64,000 nt of DNA. Origin: Blastobasis lacticolella. Taxonomy: Eukaryota; Arthropoda; Insecta; Lepidoptera; Blastobasidae. Below are positions 1-11,039 of this stretch, piece after piece. The position numbers were made by a program, and so were the translations under genes. The number at the start of each line of letters is the position of its first letter. The stretch's first letter is position 1. The stretch covers positions 4,357,428 through 4,421,427 of the forward strand of contig LR990049.1 in NCBI GenBank assembly GCA_905147135.1, in the 5' to 3' direction. The notes under the pieces were generated by a model. That model was not told where the DNA came from and did no database searches. It saw only the letters and a list, made by a program, of their open reading frames with translations.

Positions 1-480
1 TACTATAATTTAACACAGAAATGGTTGCTTAGCATTGCTGGCGAAAACAGATGCGTGAAGTACAACTGCTACCTAAGCATTCGTGTCCAAGGATGAAGGC
101 AAAAACAAATGCGTTTACCGTTACGTTAATAACGTTTCTGTCCGCAAACGTGTTAAAGTCCTATTATTTCCCTTTTGTATATTTACTTGGGCATTATTCT
201 CTAGCCTGTGATTGTTACCTACCGTTGATAACGTATAAGGTTAAGGATACTAATTTGAATTTTTTAAGCTGACAATGAATTGAGTATTTTAGAAAATTCA
301 AAATTCCACTAGATGGAATCCCTTGATGGATGGCCTTTGTCCAATAAGTGTATTTGTGAAATAGGTACGTCTTGCTATTATTCAAAATCAAACATCCAAT
401 TAATGAACTCGGACTTATTAATTATAACCAATATAATTTAAACCAATAAGCCCGGGTTGCACAAAATTTTAAAAATATAG
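1..480. other. AT-rich DNA without recognisable feature
   Basis: No exon, repeat head or tail was recognised. The small plus-strand ORF at 51-272 has no family signature. Confidence 0.5.
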
Positions 481-481
481 C

Positions 482-690
482 GAGCCCATACAGATGTACA
501 CGATTTGTCCCAAATCGCATAGTCCCCGCACAGTCATCGTGTCGCACCCGTACAGTCGTCTTGTCGCACCCGCATCGTCACCGCGTCACCAGTAAGGTAG
601 ACCGCATGTATGCTATGCGGTGATCATGCAGGCACGACGTATGCGCGTTTACTGTCCGGTTTGTAAGCGGCAACGTATAAAACTGACGTA
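482..690 (+). repeat. 'gagcccataca' interspersed repeat, copy 1
   Basis: It begins gagcccatacagatgtacac and continues into imperfect ~20-bp units of the form 'cacagtcatcgtgtcgcacc'. Related copies start at 1749, 3461 and, for the inner part, about 37655. It is a dispersed element of unknown class. Confidence 0.65.
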
Positions 691-711
691 TTTGACGGTG
701 ACAAGGCCTAT

Positions 712-736
712 CTCACCAGTGGCGCTCACTGGTGAG
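712..736. repeat. Perfect 10-bp inverted repeat
   Basis: 'ctcaccagtg' and 'cactggtgag' flank five bases, forming a perfect short hairpin at the end of the 'gagcccataca' repeat region. Confidence 0.6.
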
Positions 737-1075
737 TTAATGTACGTCAGGGATGCGACCGTCTAACTAGAATTGAATGTCGTCATTTCGCAATGACGTC
801 TGTCATAATGGGGGATTTTTAGACAGGTACTTAAAACAGTAAATAGTGTAGTTCAGCGTACCTCACTAGATGACGCTGCTGAGACAGGATTCTCAAGTAA
901 TGAATTTGGTAACGGACGTTACTCGGAAAAGTGTATCGTGAAAAGAAATTTACTTTTTGTGTCTTTTCTGAGAATAAAGAATTTTTATACATTGAACGGT
1001 CTCGTATTGATTTATTTTAGAGAATCGTGTCTAGTCAACGCCATCTATTACAATTACTTGAACTATTTTCCTTTT

Positions 1076-1493
1076 AATGAGGAGTTTTCCAGTAGGTATT
1101 GATAGTTTGTTTCAAAAAGCATCAATAGATGGCGCTCCTACAATTTTGGTAATCTTCTTTAAATCTATATGATGGTGGCAGTGATTTCATGCAGCCAAGT
1201 AATACTAAACTTGAAAATAAAGTGTTTATTTATATAAACATAACTGTTAAAGGTTGAACGAAGTGTAAAAAGAAATATTTATAGAAGTTGGCACTATGTT
1301 CCATTATTATTACAACCTCTAAAATGGTTGAAAACTATTAACAAGTATAATATTATCTAATACAACGTACCCAGTGTTTATATCCTGTTTGCTAAGAACC
1401 TATTTCAAGCGATTATCAATTACCAAAATTGTCGGGGCGCCATCTAGTGAGTGGTTAGGAATGCCTTAAATACCTATTGGAAAACTCCTCATT
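1076..1493. mobile_element. MITE-like element with ~85-bp terminal inverted repeats
   Basis: The left end 'aatgaggagttttccagtag' is mirrored by the right end 'ctattggaaaactcctcatt'. The similarity goes on through 'agatggcg' and 'acaattttggtaat' for about 85 bp in each arm, with no coding capacity between. It is probably a non-autonomous DNA transposon. Confidence 0.7.
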
Positions 1494-1748
1494 GGCTGCC
1501 GGAAAATCTTTCGTTGCTTAAATATGGCGCCGTTCAATTCGAGTTAGGCGGTCGTACCCCAGCCCACATTCTAAAATGATTCCAGGATCACTGGCCTGGC
1601 CTGGCCCATTTGGCAAGCTGAAATTGACTGCCAGTAAATGGCAAATAAAATTGTATTAAATTTTTTAACTTATTTAGGTCCTTTGTAGATAGTTTTGTCC
1701 AATATACCGATTAATAATTATTAAAGTTTTCAGACCGTTTTTCATTTT

Positions 1749-1825
1749 AGAGCCCATACAAACGTACACTATTTCTGCACGATTTGTCTCAAAGTTTGTG
1801 CAATTTTAGTTTCTAAGTTATTATG
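1749..1825 (+). repeat. 'gagcccataca' repeat, copy 2 (5' part only)
   Basis: Shares gagcccatac, 'tttctgcacgatttgt' and 'gtgcaatttt' with the copy at 3461, then diverges. Confidence 0.6.
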
Positions 1826-2502
1826 TATCCATTTTAAAACTATTAATAGGCCGGCGGAATGAGGTCGTGCAACTGTCATTCTACCATTTATCACTAACGC
1901 ACAAGAAACAAACATGCACTGCCCTATCTAGAGGGTCGCAGTTCACTTACTTTCTGGACGTGCCTTGTAGTGTGTCTACTTACAGGAACCTCAGAGACCG
2001 GCGGCACCGCATTCGCTCCTCGTAGGATGCAGGAATCCTGCACGATGACCATTCACCATCAGGAGGCTCGTCTATCTGTGTACCTTCCTAGAAATACTTC
2101 TTCAAGCAGTCATTAACTAATGTGCCAAGAAAAAAATTGAAAAAAAATGAGGTTTAAATAAGAATATTAATAAAATAAATCTACAGTATCCTCTTAAATA
2201 TATTTAATTATTAAAAGATCGACGAACACATTCCCATAACAAAAATAAATTACTAATACATTTAAGTAACTACACGTAGAAATTCGTTACGAAAATGGGC
2301 TCATCATCATAGCAGAATACAAAAATAAATGCATGTATTGATTATTATTACTTAAAGACCTTGCTTGACAATCATACAAACTAATAACGATAAGATGCCT
2401 ACTTCATATTATTTGAAACATCAAGCCGTTTGATTGACGTTCTACATTTTCCTTTCGGCGGCTGTAAACAGCGACGAGCTCATATTAGACATCGCGGATA
2501 TC

Positions 2503-2748
2503 AACAATCGACATCAACAAGTAATTTAGTGACGATATTCTCACATATTTTAAGAGTATGTTCCGGTTTTTCTACCGCGTGCCTTTGATGACGAGTAGCC
2601 AAAATAGATATTTCGACGCAGTTGCATGCATCATGGTCACGGAACGACTCGTCGGGTCGAGTCAACAGAGGTACGCGGAATGAAACCCGGAACATACTCA
2701 TAAAATGTTGCGAATATCGTCACTAAATTACTTGTTGATGTCGATTGT
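2503..2748. mobile_element. Full-length palindromic (foldback) element
   Basis: The sequence is an imperfect palindrome along its whole ~246 bp. The outer arms 'acaatcgacatcaacaagta' and 'tacttgttgatgtcgattgt' are nearly perfect, and the inner part also pairs. It lies just downstream of lipocalin A. The minus-strand ORF across it is a by-product. Confidence 0.75.
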
Positions 2749-3216
2749 GAATGAAAATGTGATATTCAAAACATTGAGCGGTTTAATAACTCACTATTGT
2801 GTGAATATCAGACAAGTTTAGTTAAATTGAAGGTCACAAATATACAATGTTCATTATTGACGTGACCTCGTATTTCTAGTCTAATTCAGTACAACACTAA
2901 TGTTATTTATGTATTCATTGATATACTTATTATGTACTCATTGATATACTTAAATCTAAATTGTTATTCATGTATTATTTTCGATTTGAAAAACATTATT
3001 AAATCGAAATAATTATTTAATTTGTCATAATTTCGTTACATCATTTTTAAAGCTCTCAAATACTTATAAGTCAACGTGACTGAAAAATTTTGATCGTTTG
3101 TTCGAAAGGGTACTCCCTTGAGTCATCTATTCCCACAAAAATCTAAACAATATTTAGATTTCTGCGCCTATTCCTAAACTCTGTTCTTCGTCTTCTATAA
3201 CTTCTTGCTGATTTCT

Positions 3217-3386
3217 TCAAGAACTTTCGGTCTCTCTCGTGTTATATTCGTAGTTGTCTGGACAATTCCTTTGGTCGGTCCTCATGAAGTAAGCGCGGTT
3301 TATGTTGTTTTTGTCGGCGACCAGGTTCGCCTTCGCCATCACCTCAAGTGGTGGGTTTCTTTCTCTGGTGAGGATCCAAGCGTTTC
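3217..3386 (-). CDS. Lipocalin A terminal exon 4
   Basis: After the acceptor 'ttcacccacag' the frame reads NAWILTRERNPP and continues to RTDQRNC (C190), ending in TGA at 3219-3217. This is the usual lipocalin C-terminus, with only about 14 residues after the last cysteine. No long tail is present, unlike lipocalin B. An ATTAAA hexamer on the minus strand near 3016-3021 is a possible poly(A) signal. Confidence 0.92.
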
Positions 3387-6300
3387 CTGTGGGTGAATTG
3401 GGTGGGTGGATTTTAATAATAATTTAAGAACATAATTTTGGTACAGCAATCGACTCAAAGAGCCCATACAGTTGTACACGATTTCTGCACGATTTGTTCT
3501 AAAAGTTTATGCAATTTTCGTTTCTTTACTAATGACAGAGAAAGCTCATTTGTAAACAAAAGCTCAGCGCACACATAGTCTACGCCAAGAAGCAAAAAAT
3601 AAAATTGCCAGCCATGAAGGTAACTAACTTTCCAATATTTTTTGTCCCCGGCGTCGCCGTATAGTAGTGTGACGCACCCACACAGTCACCACGTCGCGTG
3701 AGCGTCAATAGTGTTGACTCAGACTGCACGTTTTCAGCCCGGTTGCTATGTTGGTACGATACGTACGCGTTTACAGCGGCGACGTTTATACGGGTCTTCA
3801 TACTTATACGAAATAGGCAACTAACGAGAACGAAATTGTAGTTTACGAAACGAATGCAAAAAAAGCCGAAAGTGCAAATTACGCGACCGAAATTTTGCGC
3901 GTTATCAACATTTTGTTGTCGTTTGTATACGTCCTATAATGACAATTTAGTGACAAACAAGCAGACAGCCCATCTGACATATAACATCTACAATTAATGC
4001 GGTTTCATGTTTAGAAATATGCTAATCCGTAGGTGCTTTAAGAAAGAAAGGAAAAAGGGAAAAACATACCGAATAGGATGACAAGCCTCATGCTTGTAGT
4101 TTCCTTCAAATTACTGTATAAAGAACGCCTCCCCTAATGTATTTTTAACCCCCAGCGAAAAAAGGGATGTTATATAAGTTTGACGTGTGCATCTGTGTCT
4201 CTGTAACTGTCTGTAGCATTGCTTTCGATATGAATTTCTTTTCAACTGTCACGTCTGTGATGGTTCTACGCTTGTTTTATTAAAATCGGTTCAGTAGTGA
4301 CATTACTTCAGTATGTGTACTTGATCGGGGGTCTCCGACGTTTTTTTATCAGCTATGTGGTTGTACCACAGAGCTTTAAAGTCCATGTGTGTCGCCCTGG
4401 GCCCTGGAATGACGCGCGCGCGGTGTGGCCCGATCATTGTTCTGTGGGTTGTACCTACTTACCTTCAAAAGTCAGATTATATTATATCGATTACAAAGGT
4501 ACCAACTAGTATGGAAGAAACCGAAGTCGTAGCAGCTCCAGACTACAGAGTAGCTCTCGTAGTCGGTGTCGACGACCCAATAGGGTGCCGCGAAGTTGAC
4601 GGGCAGGGATGGGAATCGAACCGCTAACTTCCCAGCGTCAGATCGACTGATGACGTTGGCCTCGCCCTGTATCTCTGACTGGATGCCGGTGCTGGAATGG
4701 TTTATTGTAAAAATGGTAGTATAAAATCTAGAAAGGTACAAACATGATGTCGCTGTCGTCAGTTACGGTGAGATTGACCGAGCTAAAGTTTATTGTAAAG
4801 CTATACCCAATGACTCGGACTGAATAAACTCGGTATGTGACTCAAATTGTGATCACAAATCCCAACACAGATATTTCATTCTTTTATTTAATATGGGATC
4901 GTTCAAGAGTTATATTAGAGGTCTATTCAGAGGCGGGCAACGCATTGGTAACTCCCCTGGTGTTGCTGATGTCCATAAGCAGCGGCGACCACTTTCCATC
5001 AGGTGGCCCGCTTGCCTGTTTGTCTATCGTATAAAATAAAATAAAAATTATTGCTCGTTGAACGGCTCAGTATGATTATAATTAAAATCCATTTTATTTT
5101 GAAAGCCTCCCCTCAAGCTTTGTAACAACAAGTATAGCAATCGAAGGTCTAGCTAGAGTCGAATGGGACTCTTGGTAAAGGATTTTTTAGAGAGCAAGCA
5201 TGAACTTTATGAATGTGGAATTAACAAAAGGTTTCCGGATCAGCAGCTGGATGCCTTCAAGGCTAGAGGGAATAGGCTGTTCCTAGACAGGCATGCTCCA
5301 TCATAGACCGCATCGTTACTTACCACCAGGTGAGGTGACGGTCAAATGCCTGGCTAGTCAATAAGTAACAAGTAAAAAAGCCGCCCGACTGGGGAAGTAC
5401 CTCCACCTTACAGAATATCGCAGCTAAATAATACTCTTTTAAATAGTATTGGTGAGTAAGGTTTCCAGTGCTCCATGGGGTGGGGATTTGGGGAACCGCG
5501 GCTTTGGCAGTGGAGTGGCATTTGCTTTTTGCTGCCAGAGCAACGTGTTAGAGAGGTGGGCAACGCATTAGCGATACTCTTGGTGTTGCTAATGTCTATA
5601 GGCAGTGGTGACCACTTTCCATCAGGTGGCCCGCTTGCCTGTTTGTTTGACTACCGTATGCCATAAAAAAAAAAAAACAAAAAAAAAGCTGCCATCGTCT
5701 GACCGGTAACTGGCTATTAGAATTCTCTCTGGATCTCGGTCTTGATGTCGGTGCTGGAATTATACGGTGGAAGACACAGAGTACTTATTTATGCTATAGG
5801 CAGAGTAAGCTCCAGCGTCTTCGGAACAGCACGGAAGGGGGTGCAGTAATAATGAATATACATTTGGCGGCGGGCGGGCATAGGAGCGTCGGTGGCCGAG
5901 TGGTTAAGGCATCCGACTCTTAAGCAAAATGTACCGGGTTCTAATCCCACTGGGGCCTTTGTAACAATGACTCTATTCCGAGTTATGTACATTAGTTGAA
6001 TGCTAACCGATGCTCTTAACGTGAGCGAAAACATCGTGAAGAAACTTGCACATTCAGGCGACTAATTGTGTAACTATGATCCAATCTGGTCAGGTATCCT
6101 GGTAGCAAGGTCACGGAGGTCAGACGGCAGTCGCTCCACTGTAATTATTTGATCTGCCAATCCTGGATCATGGTCCATCCAGGCTCTCGCGCGCGAGAAC
6201 ACAACCGCGACATTAACGCAAATATTTTTATTATTATACATGTGGGCTTGGAAAGAGTTTTATAGTGCAGATTCTACCCCCGCTTGTGCTGCGCTATTCT

Positions 6301-9300
6301 ATAGCACTAAAATTATCACCATGTACTCACAAGGAGCTAAGCTGCTTATTAGAGACCCCGATGACCCCGTTGTCCCGCTCGTCATACTCGGCGGTGACGC
6401 AGCGGCCACCCAGCTCGAAGACTGCGAAGTACTTCTCTGCCTCAAACCATTTGCCAAGGTACTGGAATGGAGGACTAGGTATTAGTCTACAATATGCGTA
6501 GGCCCTGTGGTGTTCGGCAGAGTAGAATAGCACCAAACCCCTTACACTCGTGGGTGTCGTACAAGGCGACTAATGTTTTCGAGGCTAAAGGTCAAGAGTC
6601 TCCGTGGGCTGGAAATTGTTATTTTAGCACTGCGATTTCCATCCCGTCTGCCAAGCGTGGGGATTATGGCAATAACCCCCCTTTCGTGGGAGAGACCCTA
6701 AGTCCTGCAGTGGACTGTTATGGGCTGTGGTGTGGTGATGCGTAATCCCTTGGGAAGTGTATGAGTGTGATATCTGTTAGCACAGTTATCTTGGTTACAA
6801 TTTGTTTGTTTCACAGAGATAAAAAAACCGGTCAAGTAACATAGCATTACTCCATATTCGAATCGCTTTATTTACGGAGGAGTTAAATAGATTTAAGTAG
6901 AATTTATATTTAGAATTGTAACTTATTCAATAAGTAGAACGAGTATTGTGATATCAAAATAAATACTGTGTCTATGTTTAAGTGCTAGTCGAACTCGCAT
7001 ACAAATTCCGTACCATTACCATTTACGCGATTTTATTGCCATAATATAATTAAAAAAATTGCTATTTACGAAATTTAATTCGTTAAATTAAATTGTAACC
7101 TTGTAGCGCGTCTCCGACTCACGCTTGACCGGTTTTTGGTATTGTTTATTATTAGAGATGCCAAGAATTGTAATTTGGCCGAATACCGAATATTCGGCCA
7201 GGCTCTCGGCCGAAGTGCCGAATAACCAGCTGCTTCCAGAATGCTTCCCGCGATATGTATTTCTTTAAGCAGAGATCAAATAAATAAAATACAGAACATC
7301 CATCAATTCCCCATAGCAGTAGTACTGCAGAGCAATTATTCTCAACAAATTCAAAAGGTTATCACAGCTTAATCAACAAATGCTGAAAAAATAGTTTTTA
7401 TTCGTCACAACACCTACCATAGATATATTCAATAGTCCAAAACAGTTTACTTCAGGATTTAAGCCTGGTTCATGTTCGTAGCGGGTTTTGACGGCGGATA
7501 AATCGTAGTGTCGGAAACACTCACTAGAAAATGATGCTACGGAGATAACCCATAAGGACACAGTTTTGGTCAGTCTCAAGACTTCTCCGTAATAGTAGAT
7601 TTTTACCACAATCTTCATGGCTGATATTGAAGGATCGCAACAAATCGTTCGCTGTTGAAAATACTTAACAGAAAACGAAATGCGAATTATCAAATTACGC
7701 GAATTACGAATTTATCAAAGGGGTCGGTGCTATTCTACTCTATCGGGCAAACTGATAGATTAATAATTTCTGTGGTATGCGGTGCCACCGCTTTTAGAAC
7801 AGCACCACCACATCTCTTACAATGGGTATCGTAAAAGGGACTACATGGGATGTATTACTGCCATCGCTGGTTTTCGGCGGCAGCCCAGCTATTTCAAAAT
7901 TTAACGCTGGGAAGTGGGTCAAATTAGGCTTGCTAGATTTAACCCGACATACCACCATAGTTACTTACGGCGTGCGCAGACCTGCAAGTTATGTGGCGAC
8001 AAGTGTCTGGCCATGCCGCCCCCGCCGGGCACGGGAAGGAGAGGCCGGCCCAAGAAGCGATGGCTTGACGTAGTCAAGTTAGACAGTTACTTAGAAACAT
8101 TGCAGTATAACAAAAAAAGCTTCTAAAGTAACAGAAAAAATTACCAGTTTCATATAAGGTCTACTTAAAATAGACGCCAGCATATTTACCATAGCATTAA
8201 GCATAGTCGTACATGACACTGCGCCTTATTTCATACACGTAATATATGTACTTAGTAGAAGGCGATTATCGCTTATAGTTTCCTCGGATAGCGTGCGAGA
8301 ACTGGTTGCATTCAGGTCTTGCACTTGGCCTACAAGTTCTTTGAACCCTAACTACACTGTTAACATTTCAATACCAGTTCGTCTATGTACAATCGCACGT
8401 ACAGGGTAAACCTTGATAGAATTCATAGTTCTTCAATACTGTCATTTACTTTAAAGTAATCTAGGCAGAAAGAATACTTGTTCCGGGTACCGAAACATGA
8501 CAGAAAAACAATCCAATCGACCTTGGTTTAGCTTAATAGCTTTTTCTTAAAACCAAAATTCTGTTTTGTGAATTTAACTAACGTTTTAGCAGCCTTCTAT
8601 GTGCTGGTTCAAGAGTACAAATATTACTATGACAAAACAAAAACATGACAAAATCAGAACATTACTAAAACATAATATAACTTAAACAAATTGTTGATAT
8701 ACTTGACGCATTATTTTATGCCATCTGTTTGCGACTCAACAGCTAAATGTTTTCTTTAATTCCCATCAAATCCGAGTGAACCGACTCTTGCATGTTCGCG
8801 ACGACTGCAAGTTTCTCTCTGCAAGACTCGAACACGGATTTTCTCAGGCCCTCGTATTCAGATTATTAAGATTCTTGGTCTAATGTGAATCAATTCTGAA
8901 ATCCTTGGTTTACCACAATAACAACTGGGCGTATTACTGTTGGTCGTAGATAGGAGCATTTAAGTTTATAACAAACTTGTGAGTGTAACTATACGAGTAT
9001 TTTAAGAGCGGTACGGCATACCGTTCGAATTGGAGCCGCCCGACTGAGAAAGTACCTCCACAGAATACCACAGCTAAACAATACTCTTTTAAATAGTATT
9101 GTGTTTCTGCCAGTGAGTAAGGTCTTCAGTGCTCCATGGGGTGGGGATTTGTCGAACCGTGGCTTTGGCAGTGGAGGGGCATTTGCCTATTTGCTGCCAG
9201 AGCAATGTGTTACAGAGGTGGGCAACGCATTGACGATACTATTGGTGTTGCTAATGTCTATAGGCAGTGGTCACCACTTCCCATCAGGTAGCCCGCTCGC

Positions 9301-9596
9301 CTGGTTGCCTACCATATGTCATAAAAAAAATAACCTACTGACGGACAGAACGGTACTAACAAACGAATAATCTGAATAGTAGTTAATACCAATAATTTTT
9401 TGCATAATAAAGGACCGGTTGAAAAAGTGCCCATCATCACCCCGTGACGATACATATTTTTACTTACTCTACTAGGATTGAAGTCCCGCATTGCAGCCAC
9501 GTCGGGGCAGGTGCCCGGGAACAGGATCTGCGCTAGCGCATACTGCAACGGCACCACGCCGCAGAGGAACACGGCAATCTCGCGCAGTATCGACAT
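3217..9596 (-). CDS. Lipocalin A, apolipoprotein D-like, 4 exons, 204 aa (gene span)
   Basis: This is a secreted lipocalin of the insect ApoD/Lazarillo type, a beta-barrel carrier of small hydrophobic ligands. Coding exons are 9596-9468, 6461-6331, 4691-4507 and 3386-3217, with intron phases 0, 2 and 1. Residues 1 to about 22 form a signal peptide ending in ALA before Q23. The family's first conserved motif appears as LGKWFEAEKYF (45-55). The second block is WVVDTDYESY followed by WSC (about 125-140), and the C-terminal WILTR block is at about 152-156. Four cysteines (C30, C64, C140, C190) match the two-disulfide ApoD pattern. Length is typical for the family. A paralogue lies upstream at 26-31.7 kb on the same strand. 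The ligand cannot be read from the sequence. I see the motifs and splice phases directly; the function is from family knowledge. Confidence 0.93.
3461..3830 (+). repeat. 'gagcccataca' repeat, copy 3 (longest)
   Basis: Same head as copies 1 and 2, then a longer body with 'ctcagcgcacacatag' and 'tacgcgtttacagcggc', resembling 640-670 and 37660-37790. It lies in the last intron of lipocalin A. Confidence 0.6.
4140..4295 (+). repeat. Degenerate interspersed repeat
   Basis: Contains 'tgtgcatctgtgtctctgta' and 'taaaatcggttcagtagt', similar to the 'aaatcggtccagtag' family at 23715 and 33880. Confidence 0.4.
4507..4691 (-). CDS. Lipocalin A coding exon 3 (TDY/WSC block)
   Basis: This 185-nt exon starts after 'aaccattccag' and carries WVVDTDYESYSVVWSC, the second lipocalin block with C140. 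It is exactly as long as exon 3 of lipocalin B, with the same entry and exit phases (2 and 1). The donor 'gttggt' is weak, but its position agrees with the paralogue and the phase fits exon 4. Confidence 0.9.
4893..5050 (+). mobile_element. LINE ORF2 C-terminus and 3' tail
   Basis: An in-frame piece starting MGSFKSYIRGLFRGGQRIGN and ending RWPACLFVYRIK then stop is the C-terminal tail of a jockey-type LINE polyprotein, followed by an A-rich tail. Only this last ~48-codon piece is present. It lies in lipocalin A intron 2. Confidence 0.75.
5155..5350 (+). mobile_element. LINE 3'-end remnant
   Basis: The frame reading FKARGNRLFLDRHAPS, then 'ttaccaccaggtgaggtgac', is the end of another LINE type. 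A similar end is seen near 12150-12230. Confidence 0.55.
5380..5689 (+). mobile_element. LINE-tail repeat with poly(A), copy 1
   Basis: 'gccgcccgactggggaagta' through 'aggtggcccgcttgcctgtt' and an A-rich tail. Near-full copies are at 9000-9332 and 44590-44942. Confidence 0.75.
5884..6220 (+). mobile_element. tRNA-derived SINE, family S1, near full length
   Basis: The head has an A-box-like 'ggtggccgagtggttaaggc' and a B-box-like 'gggttctaatccc', so it is a tRNA-derived promoter. The body contains 'gaaacttgcacattcaggcg' and 'ggtcacggaggtcaga'. It sits in lipocalin A intron 2. Confidence 0.85.
6331..6461 (-). CDS. Lipocalin A coding exon 2 (GxW motif)
   Basis: The exon follows the acceptor 'cctccattccag' and opens with YLGKWFEAEKYFAV, the lipocalin first structurally conserved region. 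Cysteine C64 follows in GGRCVT. It ends in phase 2 at the donor 'gtgagt'. A SINE (5884-6220) sits in the intron immediately downstream. Confidence 0.93.
6500..6750 (+). mobile_element. RTE-type LINE 3' region
   Basis: 'gggtgtcgtacaaggcgact', 'attatggcaataaccc' and 'agtcctgcagtggactgtta' occur again at 20270-20520 (minus) and 26544-26625. These words are typical of lepidopteran RTE LINE tails. Confidence 0.6.
7153..7225. repeat. 'ccgaatattcggcc' repeat
   Basis: Alternating CCGAAT and ATTCGGCC words make a short palindromic, degenerate repeat. A longer relative with CGGATA words is at 14765-15190. Confidence 0.45.
7715..8125 (+). mobile_element. RTE-type LINE fragment
   Basis: Includes 'ggtgctattctactct', also seen at 20500, and a C-terminal RT-polyprotein scrap GRRGRPKKRWLDVVK. 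Stops and frame changes mark it as dead. It lies in lipocalin A intron 1. Confidence 0.55.
9000..9332 (+). mobile_element. LINE-tail repeat with poly(A), copy 2
   Basis: Starts 'tttaagagcggtacggcata' and ends in an A-rich run. It has the same body as 5380-5689 and 44590-44942. It lies only about 135 bp downstream of lipocalin A exon 1. Confidence 0.75.
9468..9596 (-). CDS. Lipocalin A coding exon 1 (signal peptide, residues 1-43)
   Basis: The ATG at 9596-9594 directly follows an acceptor-like 'cattccag', so an untranslated exon probably lies further upstream and was not found. The exon encodes a hydrophobic leader, then FPGTCPDV with the first conserved cysteine (C30). It ends in phase 0 at AGA before the strong donor 'gtaagt'. 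Confidence 0.92.
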
Positions 9597-9807
9597 CTGG
9601 AATGTAACGGTTTCTTATGTCAATCGGTTGAAAAGCAGCGGGTCGCCTGTGGCCCTAGCACAAGTGTGTCTGCGCTCGCGCCGCGAGACTGCGTTTGTCT
9701 CTTTCTCTCAATACTAAGACGAAAGAGATAGCAATACCTATGTCGCGTTTTCTTTCGCTTATCGCGCGCGAAAGCAACTTGTGCTAGGCATACTGGTTGA
9801 TCATAAT

Positions 9808-9970
9808 CCTGGCGGCAATGTCCCGGTTGTGTTCTCGCGCATGAGAGGCCGGGGAATAAAGTAACCTATGTAAGGCCGCCTTTGCCCATAATGTTTGAAA
9901 ATACCTGTTAAATTTTATTTATTTTTGTAATTTTGTGTGCAATAAAGAGTATATCTATCTATCTATCTTT
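9808..9970. mobile_element. SINE S1 scrap followed by LINE tail with (ATCT)n
   Basis: 'atgtcccggttgtgttctcg' matches the inverted S1 end. Then 'ttgtgtgcaataaagagtat' with an ATCT microsatellite marks another retroelement 3' end. Confidence 0.5.
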
Positions 9971-9977
9971 CTGTGTC

Positions 9978-10200
9978 ATTTTATACCACTAAGGTGGCAA
10001 ACAAGCTTACGGCCTGCCTGATGGTAAGCAATCACCGCAGCATATGGACGATTCCAATACCAGGGCCTTCACCCATGCGTTGCCGATACCGTAAAAACCT
10101 TTTCACGCTTTTCTTGAAGAACTCCATTTTGTATTCTCCAGGGTAAACCTCTCCAGGTGGTTCATTCTACAACCTTAGTGTGCGTGGGAGAACGTTTCTT
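9978..10200 (-). mobile_element. LINE 3' end, inverted
   Basis: 'taccactaaggtggcaaaca' and 'cctgatggtaagcaatcacc' are the inverted end of a LINE family. The first part recurs at 17935-17965. Confidence 0.5.
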
Positions 10201-10261
10201 TGTAAAGAATATATTCTTCCTGTTAGTGAAAGATTTTTCTAAATCAGTAGTTAGAAGCGGT

Positions 10262-10412
10262 ACTGCGCGGCTATTTATGGACAACTAAATTTGACAAAAA
10301 ATAATCTTACACCACTCTAATTTGGTAGACGCTATAGCCGTAGATGACGTAGTGTAGAATTATTTGATGTCAAATTCAGTTATCATCTGAGTTAGACAAT
10401 AGCTCCGCTACT
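10262..10412. mobile_element. Palindromic MITE, related to 16279-16528
   Basis: About 150 bp with ends 'gcggctat' and 'atagctccgc' and centre 'ctctaatttggtagacgcta', shared with the element at 16.3 kb. The arms pair imperfectly. Confidence 0.65.
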
Positions 10413-10589
10413 CTAGTATCAGCGTGCTTGCGAAACTGATAACCAAGGTTAAGCAACGTTCGCAGAGTCCGGGAACTGGATGGGTGAACGTTTACACTTT
10501 GAGCCTAGTTGATCTTTAGCACCGCAACGAGCTCGGCTCTTATTAGGTGTGCCTTCTATTACCGTTGGCGAAGCGAAGTTTATTTATTT

Positions 10590-10960
10590 ATCTATTTATT
10601 AAATCTTCATACACAAAATAGTACAAAGGCGGACTTAAACCTAAAATAGCCTTATCTACCAGTCAACCAGGAGATAAAGGGTAAAGAAAAAGTAAGGCGG
10701 TGCAAGTGAAGATACTAAACAAGATGGAGGAGGGGAACCGTTCATGCAATTATAGCCGAACAGTACAGATAAATAGATAGATAACTGAAAATAAGTAATA
10801 TAAATATAGTACAGCTAGAAATAAACGTGAGTGAGTGGGGAATATAGCAAGAATAGATATCCATACAAATACTACACAAGTAAAGGAGAGACAAAACCAG
10901 AAGCTTAGTCAAACATAAGTTGAGCAAGTTCTTCCGCTGGGGACCCGGAGACTGGTTGAA
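10590..10960 (-). mobile_element. LINE 3' UTR, inverted copy
   Basis: This is the reverse complement of 18700-19060, for example 'ctaccagtcaaccaggagat'. It contains no ORF2 remnant. Confidence 0.75.
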
Positions 10961-11039
10961 TGGTCTCAGAAGGTATATATTCATTCGTTTCGGATTCTTG
11001 AGCGTTCATTAAAAAATAAACCAACTGTTTAGTTTCAAT

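Noticed and set aside
2501..2701. Minus-strand ORF that looked like a possible lipocalin last exon
   Set aside because: It lies wholly in a self-complementary foldback element; the real last exon, with NAWILTR and the cysteine, is at 3217-3386.
5884..5960. tRNA gene at SINE heads (also 24712 and 35005-35078)
   Set aside because: A- and B-box-like words are present, but each is followed by a conserved non-tRNA body, and the copies are dispersed; they are SINE promoters.
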